Assembly: GCA_958348565.1 (NCBI GenBank)
Contig: CATVZP010000009.1
Span: 1 to 42,944 of the forward strand
Length of the DNA: 42,944 bases
From: an uncultured Collinsella sp.
GTDB taxonomy: Bacteria; Actinomycetota; Coriobacteriia; Coriobacteriales; Coriobacteriaceae
Direction: 5' to 3'
Position 1 is the stretch's first letter. Every line of letters starts with the position of its first letter. A program made the translations under genes and the position numbers. This document shows, one piece after another, positions 1 to 6,752 of this stretch. Below the pieces are notes generated by a model, which was given only the letters and a program-made list of their open reading frames with translations, was not told the DNA's origin and ran no database searches.

Positions 1-20
1 TTGAGCGATATGGGGCCATC

Positions 21-82
21 TGTTGATTGGGGACAGACTTAAATGAGCGTTTTCAGGCATTTAAGTCTGTCCCCAATCAACA
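21..82. repeat. Perfect 25-bp inverted repeat with GGGGACAG core
   Basis: Arms at 21-45 and 58-82 are exact reverse complements, separated by a 12-nt loop (46-57). The arms contain GGGGACAG / CTGTCCCC, the core shared by other palindromes in this window (10110, 13314, 13382, 13607, 15715, 28364). An ATG inside the left arm opens a longer reading frame into the following aminotransferase, but translation there would run through the hairpin, so it is not the start. The element resembles a REP/REPIN-type repeat. No adjacent transposase is visible. Confidence 0.75.
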
Positions 83-141
83 TTGCTGCGGCGCTTTTCC
101 CGACTAAAGCGTACAATAGCGCCTATGCGAAAGGGGAACAG

Positions 142-1332
142 ATGATCAACGAAACTATGTATGCTCGCGGTGCGGAAAGCTCCATCATCCGCGAGATTTT
201 TAGCTATGGCCTTGAGCGCAAGGCGCAAATCGGCGCGGAAAACGTGTTCGACTTCTCGCTGGGCAACCCGAGCGTTCCGGCACCCGCTGCCGTCGCGGAG
301 TCCATCAAAAAGGCGCTTGAACTGCCCAGTGACCAGCTGCACGGATACACGCCCGCACCGGGCCTGCCAAAGTGCCGTACCGCCGTGGCTGAGTCGCTCA
401 ACCGTCGCTTTGGTACGAGCTATGAGGGCAAGGATGTCTTTATGACCGTGGGCGCGGCGGCTTCGCTCACCTGTACGCTTAACGCCGTTACGAATCCGGG
501 CGACGAGGTTATTGTTATCGCCCCGTACTTTCCGGAGTATCGCGTTTGGATTGAGAAGGCCGGCTGTACGTGTGTCGAGGCGCTTGCCAACGAGGACACA
601 TTCCAGCTGAGCGTGGACAACGTGCTCAAGGCGATCAGCGATAAGACGGCGGCCGTCATTATCGACTCGCCCAACAACCCGACCGGTGCCGTGTATACGC
701 GCGATACGCTGACGCGACTGGCCAATATCTTGCGCGAGGTCAACGCCAAGCGCGATCCCGAGAACCCAATCATGCTTATCTCGGATGAGCCGTATCGCGA
801 GATTGTCTATGGCGCCGAGGTGCCTTGGGTGCCTTCGATCTACGAGCACACCATCGTGTGCTACTCGTATTCCAAGTCGCTTTCGCTGCCGGGCGAGCGC
901 GTGGGGTGGATCCTGGTTCCCAATACGAATCCTCAGGCAGCGCGTCTGATGCCGGCTGTTGCGGGTGCTGCCCGTACGCTGGGCTTCGTGTGCGCACCGG
1001 CGCTCTTCCAGCGCGTGATTATCGATTGCATCGATGAGCCGAGTGACGTTGAGGCCTATGCACGCAACCGCACGGCGCTTACCGATGCGCTAGCGGAGTA
1101 CGGCTACACCTATGTTGAGCCGGATGGCGCGTTCTACCTATGGGTGAAAGCGCTGGAGCCCGATGCGAACGCCTTCTGCGAGCGCGCGAAGAAGTACGAA
1201 CTGCTCGCAGTGCCCTCGGACAGCTTTGGCATGCCGGGCTGGTTCCGCTTGGGCTACTGCGTGAGCTACGAGACTATCGTCAACTCACTGCCTGCCTGGA
1301 AGCAGCTGGCCGACGAGTATCGTCAAAAGTAA
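142..1332 (+). CDS. PLP-dependent aminotransferase, class I/II (fold type I)
   Basis: This 396-residue enzyme should transfer an amino group between an amino acid and a 2-oxo acid using pyridoxal phosphate in the cytoplasm. It has the class I/II marks in order: SPNNPTG, whose Asn contacts the cofactor, then SDEPYREIVY, then YSKSLSLPGERVGW, whose first Lys is the Schiff-base residue. Length fits an aspartate/aromatic aminotransferase. The exact substrate cannot be read from the sequence. The ATG at 142 is chosen because AAAGGGGA lies just upstream; an in-frame ATG at 43 lies inside an inverted repeat. A TACAAT hexamer at 112-117 could be the -10 box, without a good -35. The gene appears monocistronic, with a hairpin right after it. 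Confidence 0.9.
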   Translation: MINETMYARGAESSIIREIFSYGLERKAQIGAENVFDFSLGNPSVPAPAAVAESIKKALELPSDQLHGYTPAPGLPKCRTAVAESLNRRFGTSYEGKDVFMTVGAAASLTCTLNAVTNPGDEVIVIAPYFPEYRVWIEKAGCTCVEALANEDTFQLSVDNVLKAISDKTAAVIIDSPNNPTGAVYTRDTLTRLANILREVNAKRDPENPIMLISDEPYREIVYGAEVPWVPSIYEHTIVCYSYSKSLSLPGERVGWILVPNTNPQAARLMPAVAGAARTLGFVCAPALFQRVIIDCIDEPSDVEAYARNRTALTDALAEYGYTYVEPDGAFYLWVKALEPDANAFCERAKKYELLAVPSDSFGMPGWFRLGYCVSYETIVNSLPAWKQLADEYRQK

Positions 1333-1360
1333 AGCGCTCTGCTTACAATGTTTTACGTGA

Positions 1361-1391
1361 AACGGGGTTTGGTTTTAAACCAGACCCCGTT
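1361..1391 (+). terminator. Hairpin after aminotransferase
   Basis: Two 15-nt arms with one G-U mismatch (AACGGGGTTTGG / CCAGACCCCGTT) form a strong stem 29 bp after the stop. No clear T-run follows, so it may be an imperfect terminator or an mRNA 3' stabiliser. Confidence 0.5.
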
Positions 1392-1424
1392 GTCATGGAC
1401 GTTGTGTCGTTGGGATGGAGCGGT

Positions 1425-1454
1425 TTTACGACCATCGAATGCTATGCGTACAAT
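1425..1454 (+). promoter_or_regulatory. Sigma70-type promoter of the PHP gene
   Basis: TTTACG (1425-1430) and TACAAT (1449-1454) are separated by 18 bp and lie 38 bp before the ATG at 1492. AAGGAGA precedes the start codon. The TACAAT hexamer recurs upstream of several other genes in this window. Confidence 0.55.
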
Positions 1455-1491
1455 GAATATACGCGACGGCCATACCGGATAAGGAGACCCG

Positions 1492-2313
1492 ATGCCCTAC
1501 CTGCTTTCTTGTGATATCCATACTCATACGATGTTCTCCGCGCATGCGTATTCAACCATCGAGGAGAACATATATTGGGCGGCAGAGCGTGGCCTGCAGG
1601 TACTTGGATCTGCCGACCATTTAAGCTCGATGGTTACGCCTTGCCCCAATGACCTGCGCAGTTTCCAGTTCTTTATCAACCAGGACATCTGGCCGCGCAT
1701 TTGGAGTGGCGTGCTGGTGCTTCGCGGTGCCGAGGCCGATATCGTTTCGCTGGACGGAAGCTTGTTTGGCGAGGACATTCCCGTGTCGTTCGATATTGCT
1801 GGCGATTCGTACAGTCACCAGCATTCGCTGTTCAATTTGGTGACGCGTAATTTGGATTATTTGGTGGCAAGCGTGCATAACCCGCAGTTTGCCGAAGGCG
1901 CGACGCTCGCCCAAACGACCCAGATGTACATCAATGCCCTGGAGCACCCCAAGGTGTTCATGCTGGGGCATACGGGGCGCTCGGGCGTGCCGTTCGATAT
2001 CGATGAGGTGCTGTTGGCGGCCAAGGCCAAGCACAAGATTATCGAGATCAACAACCATAGCCTTGAGCATGGCACGGATGCCGAGCATTGGAACGTGTGT
2101 CGCAAGATCGCCGAGCGCTGCGCCGAGCTGGGCGTGGGCATTGGCGTGTCGACTGATGCGCACATTGGTATGGCCATTGGCAAGCTTGACCAGGCGCGCA
2201 AGATGCTCGACGAGATTCACTTCCCGTTGGATTTGATCGTGACGCGTGACCGCGAGACGCTGCTACGCGAGATGGCGGCAGCCGGCGTGTGCGATTTGCG
2301 CAAGGGGATGTAA
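1492..2313 (+). CDS. PHP-domain phosphoesterase (YcdX-like)
   Basis: This 273-residue protein carries the polymerase-and-histidinol-phosphatase (PHP) metal-binding fold. Visible metal ligands are HTHT near the N-terminus (His10, His12), SADH, ASVHNPQF, LGHTGRSG, IEINNHS and the C-terminal STDAH. The pattern and length match stand-alone PHP phosphatases of the YcdX type rather than the HisK histidinol phosphatase or a DNA polymerase domain. It is probably a trinuclear-metal cytoplasmic phosphatase; the substrate is unknown. The gene has its own promoter and terminator and so seems to be a single-gene unit. Confidence 0.85.
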   Translation: MPYLLSCDIHTHTMFSAHAYSTIEENIYWAAERGLQVLGSADHLSSMVTPCPNDLRSFQFFINQDIWPRIWSGVLVLRGAEADIVSLDGSLFGEDIPVSFDIAGDSYSHQHSLFNLVTRNLDYLVASVHNPQFAEGATLAQTTQMYINALEHPKVFMLGHTGRSGVPFDIDEVLLAAKAKHKIIEINNHSLEHGTDAEHWNVCRKIAERCAELGVGIGVSTDAHIGMAIGKLDQARKMLDEIHFPLDLIVTRDRETLLREMAAAGVCDLRKGM

Positions 2314-2335
2314 CGAGGCTCATATGCCCAACGAA

Positions 2336-2367
2336 GGGGGGGCGGTCCAGACGGGCCGCCCCCTTTC
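2336..2367. terminator. Bidirectional intrinsic terminator
   Basis: A GC-rich stem (GGGGGCGGTCC / GGGCCGCCCCC, 4-nt loop) followed by TTTCTT lies between the convergent PHP gene and the rlmD-type gene. The A residues on the other side let it work for the minus strand as well. Confidence 0.75.
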
Positions 2368-2393
2368 TTGTCCCAAAAATCTACCGGGGTTGG

Positions 2394-3827
2394 TTAGCGG
2401 CGCTCTAGGACCGCTACTGTTTCGGTGTGGTCGGTGTGGGGGAACATGTCGACGGGCGTGATCTTGAGCAGGCGATAGCCTCCGTCGAGGAGTTGGTGCA
2501 GGTCGCGCTCTTGGGTCACGGGGTTGCAGCTGATATAGGTGATGCGGCGCGGCTTAAGTGCACAGGCGGCCTCGAGGAACTCGGGGGTAGAGCCGGCGCG
2601 CGGCGGGTCGATGGAAAGGACGTCGACGCGCTCGTTGTTATCTGCGGCATCTAGGATGTAGTCGGTGGCATCGTCGGCCATAAACCAAGCGCTGCGGGTG
2701 AGGCCGTTGAGCTCGGCATTGCGACGTGCGTCGGCAATGCCCGCCGGGTTGCGCTCCACGCCGAGCAGCATAATGCCGATGTCCTTGTCCTGGGCGGCTT
2801 TGGCTGCACACAGGCCGATAGTTCCGCTACCGCAATAGGCATCCATGAGTACGTCACCCTGCTGCAGATCCATGCCGTCAATGGCGAGCTGATAGAGTAG
2901 TTCGGTCTGCTGCGGGTTGGTCTGATAAAACGCGGTGGGGGAGATATCGAAGTTGCAGCCGAGCAGCTGATCGCGCATGCACTCGGCGCCATAGACGATA
3001 CGAGTCTCCTCACCCAAGATAGCGTTACCGGGACGGCCATTGATATTTTGGGCAACGGTGACGATATGCGGATCGAGCGCCGCGACGGCCTCAAAGAACT
3101 CCTGCGCATGCGGTAAGTCGCGCTGGGCGGTCACGAGCGTAACCATGACCTGGTCGGTACGCCAACCGCAGCGGACGACGGCATAGCGAAGCAAGCCAAG
3201 ATGCTTGTCCTCATTAAAGGCGGGAATATGCAGCCGCTCAGCTTCGCGAGCGATGCCGTTGAGAATCTGACGGGCACCCGGCGCCTCGACAGGACACTCG
3301 GGTACGGCAACGATCTTGTGCGTGCCGCGCTCAAAGAAACCGCAACGGACAGCGCCCTCCTTACCGGGAGCAAAGGGAGTGGCAGCCTTATGGCGAAAGC
3401 CACGCGGCGCAGGATATTTACCCGGGTCGCCCAGGGTGACGCCCATACCGCGAATAGGATCAACGGCGATACCCTCACGCTCACAAAGCGAAGCAAAAAG
3501 CTCCTCCATAGCAGCCTGCTTAGCTGCCAACTGCTTTTTATAAGGACGATTGAGCGCCGTACACCCACCGCAAGCCCGCATGATGGAACAAGGCGATTTG
3601 GGATCCACGGTTTTACGAGTAGGCTGAGCCGAATCCTTGCGCGAGCCCTTGGAACGAACGTGAGACGCCTTATCCCCGCCCTGACGAGAGCCAGAGCGCT
3701 TGGCCTTAGCCGACTTGCTTTTTGCAGCTTTAGAAGACTTGGATTTCGTAGAAGATTTCTCCTCCGACCCCTCAGCCGCCTCGATTAAAGCGCGACGAGC
3801 CTTACGCTCCGCACGAGATTCTGCCAT
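2394..3827 (-). CDS. rlmD: 23S rRNA (uracil-C5)-methyltransferase, RlmD/TrmA family
   Basis: This 477-residue SAM-dependent enzyme should methylate a uracil C5 in 23S rRNA. A 75-residue Lys/Ser-rich basic tail (RNA-binding, low complexity) replaces the usual TRAM domain. Cys80, Cys86, Cys89 and Cys178 match the C-x5-C-x2-C...C [4Fe-4S] pattern of RlmD-type enzymes. The Rossmann motif is DAYCGSGTIGL (329-339), then SIDPPRAG (405-412); Cys434 in ISCNPVT is the nucleophile, and a C-terminal HTDHTE matches the general base region. The family also includes RlmCD and TrmA-like proteins, so the target uridine is uncertain. It is convergent with the PHP gene and preceded by a minus-strand TACAAT hexamer at 3867-3872. 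Confidence 0.88.
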   Translation of the reverse strand: MAESRAERKARRALIEAAEGSEEKSSTKSKSSKAAKSKSAKAKRSGSRQGGDKASHVRSKGSRKDSAQPTRKTVDPKSPCSIMRACGGCTALNRPYKKQLAAKQAAMEELFASLCEREGIAVDPIRGMGVTLGDPGKYPAPRGFRHKAATPFAPGKEGAVRCGFFERGTHKIVAVPECPVEAPGARQILNGIAREAERLHIPAFNEDKHLGLLRYAVVRCGWRTDQVMVTLVTAQRDLPHAQEFFEAVAALDPHIVTVAQNINGRPGNAILGEETRIVYGAECMRDQLLGCNFDISPTAFYQTNPQQTELLYQLAIDGMDLQQGDVLMDAYCGSGTIGLCAAKAAQDKDIGIMLLGVERNPAGIADARRNAELNGLTRSAWFMADDATDYILDAADNNERVDVLSIDPPRAGSTPEFLEAACALKPRRITYISCNPVTQERDLHQLLDGGYRLLKITPVDMFPHTDHTETVAVLERR

Positions 3828-3936
3828 GAATTAACCCCACTAATGTACAAATTGAAAGCTGCAAGCATTGTACCGTGCCAAGCTAGCAGACGATATACAA
3901 GCGTCCACTTCACGTCAGTGATAAGTCCAACGACGT

Positions 3937-4083
3937 TTGCCCGGCGTGGGCGGGGAGCGGCGCGTAATTAAGTTTATCGCGAGTTCCGCACGCAAAGGAA
4001 AGCACTTAATGTGCTTTCCGTCTTGCGCAGGACTGTAGAGCAGGAAACTTAATTACGCGCCGCTCCCCGCCCACGCCGGGCAA
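3937..4083. repeat. 147-bp palindromic element with perfect 39-bp arms
   Basis: Arms at 3937-3975 and 4045-4083 are exact reverse complements: GC-rich outside (CCCGGCGTGGGCGGGGAGCG) and AT-rich inside (TAATTAAGTTT). The 69-nt interior holds a second hairpin (GGAAAGCAC 3997-4005 / GTGCTTTCC 4011-4019). There is no reading frame inside. This is the main content of the 349-bp gap between rlmD and the ABC importer operon. Perfect arms suggest recent movement or active maintenance, as in a MITE or an RNA-level structure. Confidence 0.8.
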
Positions 4084-4091
4084 GCTCCTCC

Positions 4092-4120
4092 TTGTACTCC
4101 ATCTCACTAAAGTGTATGAT
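4092..4120 (+). promoter_or_regulatory. Promoter of the amino-acid ABC importer operon
   Basis: TTGTAC (4092-4097) and TATGAT (4115-4120) are separated by exactly 17 bp. The last 7 bp of the spacer (4108-4114) are TAAAGTG, one of three such half-sites in this leader. Confidence 0.55.
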
Positions 4121-4138
4121 TCTGAACGTTACATGACT

Positions 4139-4158
4139 CACTTTACCTAACTAAAGTG
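4139..4158. promoter_or_regulatory. Putative operator palindrome CACTTTA-N6-TAAAGTG
   Basis: Perfect 7-bp inverted arms (4139-4145, 4152-4158) lie between the probable transcription start and the ribosome-binding site. A third copy of the half-site overlaps the promoter spacer at 4108-4114. The placement suits a repressor responding to amino-acid supply; no regulator gene is adjacent. Confidence 0.5.
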
Positions 4159-4176
4159 CCACCAAGGGGGAATACC

Positions 4177-5037
4177 ATGAATACCGATATGTCTCGTCGT
4201 CAGTTTGTTGGTCTAGCCGGCTCGCTTGTCACGGTGCTTGGCCTCGGCCTGGTAGGCTGCGGTGGTGGCGCCGATAAGGGCTCCGCTGCCGGTTCTGCCG
4301 CAGCCAAGGACGTGAAGGGCGCTGCGGAGTCCAAGAAGCTCGTCGTGGGCTTTGACAAGTCCTATCCTCCGTATGGCTTTGTAGGCGACGATGGCGAGTA
4401 CACCGGCTTTGACCTCGACCTTGCCAAGGCCGTTGCCGACAAGCAGGGCTGGGACGTTGAGTATGAGGCCATCGACTGGGACGCCAAGGACACGCTGCTC
4501 AACTCGGGTGCCATCAACTGCATCTGGAACGGCTTTACCATGGAGGGCCGCGAGGACGACTACACGTTCTCCGAGCCGTACATGCTTAACGAGCAGGTGC
4601 TCGTGGTCAAGAAGGACGCGGGTATCAAGAGCTGGGACGATCTTGCCGGCAAGACCGTGATTACCCAGACTGATTCCGCCGCACAGGATGTGCTCGAGGG
4701 CGACCAGAAGAATCTGGCCGCGACGTTTGCCACGCTCGATACCATCGGCGAGTACAACACGGCGTTTATGCAGCTCGAGAGTGGTGCAGTCGATGCCGTT
4801 GCCTGTGACCTCTCGATCGCCCAGTATCAGCTTGCTGCCAAGCCCGATGCCTATACGCAGCTCGACAAGCCGCTGTCCAGCGAGCACTACGCCGTTGGCT
4901 TTAAGAAGGGCGACACCAAGTCCGCCGATGCCGTGACCGAGTCGCTCAAGGCTCTCTACGAGGATGGCACGGTCAAGGACCTGTGCGACAAATATGCAGA
5001 TTACGGTCTATCTTTCGATAATTGGGTGCTCAAGTAA
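4177..5037 (+). CDS. Amino-acid ABC transporter substrate-binding lipoprotein
   Basis: This 286-residue family 3 solute-binding protein captures a polar amino acid outside the membrane and delivers it to the permease encoded next. The N-terminus has SRRQFVGL (a twin-arginine motif), a hydrophobic stretch and a lipobox LVGC with Cys28 as the lipid anchor, so it is probably a Tat-exported lipoprotein. The mature domain shows LVVGFDKSYPPYGF, GFDLDLAKAVA and the WNGFTMEGRE region typical of glutamine/cystine/arginine-binding proteins. The ligand cannot be assigned. ATG 4177 is preceded by AAGGGGGA; the longer frame from 4156 starts before that site. The stop codon overlaps the permease start by one base. 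Confidence 0.9.
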   Translation: MNTDMSRRQFVGLAGSLVTVLGLGLVGCGGGADKGSAAGSAAAKDVKGAAESKKLVVGFDKSYPPYGFVGDDGEYTGFDLDLAKAVADKQGWDVEYEAIDWDAKDTLLNSGAINCIWNGFTMEGREDDYTFSEPYMLNEQVLVVKKDAGIKSWDDLAGKTVITQTDSAAQDVLEGDQKNLAATFATLDTIGEYNTAFMQLESGAVDAVACDLSIAQYQLAAKPDAYTQLDKPLSSEHYAVGFKKGDTKSADAVTESLKALYEDGTVKDLCDKYADYGLSFDNWVLK

Positions 5038-5690
5038 TGTCTATTCAGGTCATGATGCAGATGCTTGGCCAGGGATTCTTGGTCAGTTTGCAGCTGTTTG
5101 TGCTGACGTTGCTGGGGTCGATTCCGTTGGGAATCCCCGTGGCGTTTATGCGCATGAGCAAAATTGCGCCGCTCCGCTGGATTGCGCGCATCTATATCTC
5201 GGTCATGCGTGGCACGCCGCTCATGCTGCAGATGTTTGCCATCTACTTTGCCCCGTACTACGTGTTTGGCATTTCGCTCACGCCCGATTCCAAGTGGACG
5301 GCGTGCGTCGTGGCGTTCATCATCAACTACGCCGGTTACTTTGCCGAGATCTATCGCTCGGGCCTGCAGTCCATTCCGCGCGGTCAATACGAGGCAGCCG
5401 AGGTACTGGGCTATTCGCGCATGCAGACGTTTCTGTATATCGTGATGCCGCAGGTCGCCAAGCGTATTCTGCCGGCGATGGGCAACGAGATCATCACGCT
5501 GGTCAAGGACACGTCGCTGGCGTTTGCCATTGGCGTGGGCGAGATGTTCTCGACCGCCAAGGCCCTGGTCGCCTCGCAGGTGAGCATGGTGCCGTTTGCG
5601 ATTGCGGCGCTGATCTACTGGGTTTTCAACTTTGTGGTCGAGATGCTGCTGGGCGCTGCCGAGAAAAAATTGGATTACTACCATGATTAA
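5037..5690 (+). CDS. Amino-acid ABC transporter permease (HisM/GlnP family)
   Basis: This 217-residue integral membrane subunit forms the import channel. It has about five hydrophobic segments and the HisMQ-type region RGTPLMLQM near the N-terminus. The coupling loop is YRSGLQSIPRGQYEAAEVLGYS, which contains the EAA motif that contacts the ATPase. Start ATG 5037 overlaps the upstream stop codon (TAATG), indicating translational coupling; an in-frame TTG at 5022 is the alternative. The 3' end overlaps the ATPase start by 8 bases. A single permease gene implies a homodimeric channel. Confidence 0.92.
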   Translation: MSIQVMMQMLGQGFLVSLQLFVLTLLGSIPLGIPVAFMRMSKIAPLRWIARIYISVMRGTPLMLQMFAIYFAPYYVFGISLTPDSKWTACVVAFIINYAGYFAEIYRSGLQSIPRGQYEAAEVLGYSRMQTFLYIVMPQVAKRILPAMGNEIITLVKDTSLAFAIGVGEMFSTAKALVASQVSMVPFAIAALIYWVFNFVVEMLLGAAEKKLDYYHD

Positions 5691-6447
5691 TTCGGTAATG
5701 AATATAACGAGCGCGCGCAAGGCGTTTGGCGGCAATGAGGTGCTCAAGGATATCTCGCTCGAGGTAAAGCGTGGCGAGGTCGTGGCGATCATCGGGCCTT
5801 CGGGCGGCGGTAAGTCCACGCTGCTGCGCTGTGCCACGCTGCTCGAGACGCTTGACGGTGGCTCGCTCTCGTTTGGCGACCTTGCCGTCGCGACGGATGC
5901 GGGTTCGGGCGCGGTGTACGCAAAGGGCGATGTACCTAAACAGGCGCGCTCGCGGTTTGGCCTGGTGTTTCAGAACTACAATCTGTTCCCGCACTATACC
6001 GTGATGAAAAACATCACCGATGCACCGATCCGCGTGCTCAAGCGCCCGCGCGAGCAGGCGGAAGCCCGCGCTCACGAGCTGATTGCGCAAATGGGGCTGA
6101 CGGGCAACGAGAACAAGGTTCCGTGTGAGCTTTCGGGCGGTCAGCAGCAGCGCGTGAGTATTGCCCGCGCCCTGGCGCTCGACCCGGAAATCTTGTTCTT
6201 TGACGAGCCGACTTCGGCGCTCGATCCCGAGCTGACGGCCGAGGTGCTGCGTGTCATTAAAGACCTTGCTGCGCAGAATATGACGATGGTGATCGTGACG
6301 CACGCAATGCAGTTTGCGCGCGACGTTGCCGACCGCGTGGTCTTTATGGACGGCGGTCGTATTGTCGAGGAGGGGCCTGCCGAGCAGGTTATCGACCATC
6401 CGCGCGAGCAGCGTACCCGTGAGTTCTTGAGCCGTATCGAGGGATAG
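5683..6447 (+). CDS. Amino-acid ABC transporter ATP-binding protein
   Basis: This 254-residue ATPase powers import. It has Walker A GPSGGGKST, a Q-loop in VFQNYNLFPHYTV, signature LSGGQQQR, Walker B ILFFDEPTSALD and the switch His in VTHAMQFA. A slightly longer than usual loop (about residues 70-85, ATDAGSGAVYAKGD) lies before the Q-loop. It matches the GlnQ/HisP/ArtP group. The start at 5683 overlaps the permease end; the longer frame from 5632 lies inside the permease. It is the last gene of the operon and is followed by a strong terminator. Confidence 0.93.
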   Translation: MINSVMNITSARKAFGGNEVLKDISLEVKRGEVVAIIGPSGGGKSTLLRCATLLETLDGGSLSFGDLAVATDAGSGAVYAKGDVPKQARSRFGLVFQNYNLFPHYTVMKNITDAPIRVLKRPREQAEARAHELIAQMGLTGNENKVPCELSGGQQQRVSIARALALDPEILFFDEPTSALDPELTAEVLRVIKDLAAQNMTMVIVTHAMQFARDVADRVVFMDGGRIVEEGPAEQVIDHPREQRTREFLSRIEG

Positions 6448-6480
6448 GCTCAGCTATTTATTCAACTGTTTATTGAGGCG

Positions 6481-6516
6481 AAACCGCCGCAGGTCTTATG
6501 ATCTGCGGCGGTTTTT
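6481..6516 (+). terminator. Intrinsic terminator of the importer operon
   Basis: A near-perfect stem (AAACCGCCGCAG / CTGCGGCGGTTT) with a short loop is followed by TTTTT, 34 bp after the ATPase stop codon. Confidence 0.85.
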
Positions 6517-6752
6517 GCATCCGCGGGGTTCAATAATCGCCTCGCAAGCTCGCGCCCTCCTCTCGCCGCCTGTATTCATACGTGCGCCGAAAGGTGTGCA
6601 TGGACAGTCGCCTGTGAGGGTAGGGTGGTGGCATAGGACATTTGGAGGGTGAGTCGGATCGACTGCCGACCATGCTGCTCCCGGGACGGCACCGACCGCG
6701 AACTCTCCCCGTTGGCGTCGCGCAATGCGCGCGGCCCTGCAAGGAGGTCATC
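6517..6752. other. Intergenic leader of the EF-G-like gene, nothing recognised
   Basis: This 236-bp stretch after the importer terminator contains no convincing gene, repeat or complete promoter. A frame in phase with the EF-G-like gene begins at 6642 but lacks a ribosome-binding site and family similarity; the good site is AAGGAGG just before 6753. Confidence 0.5.
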
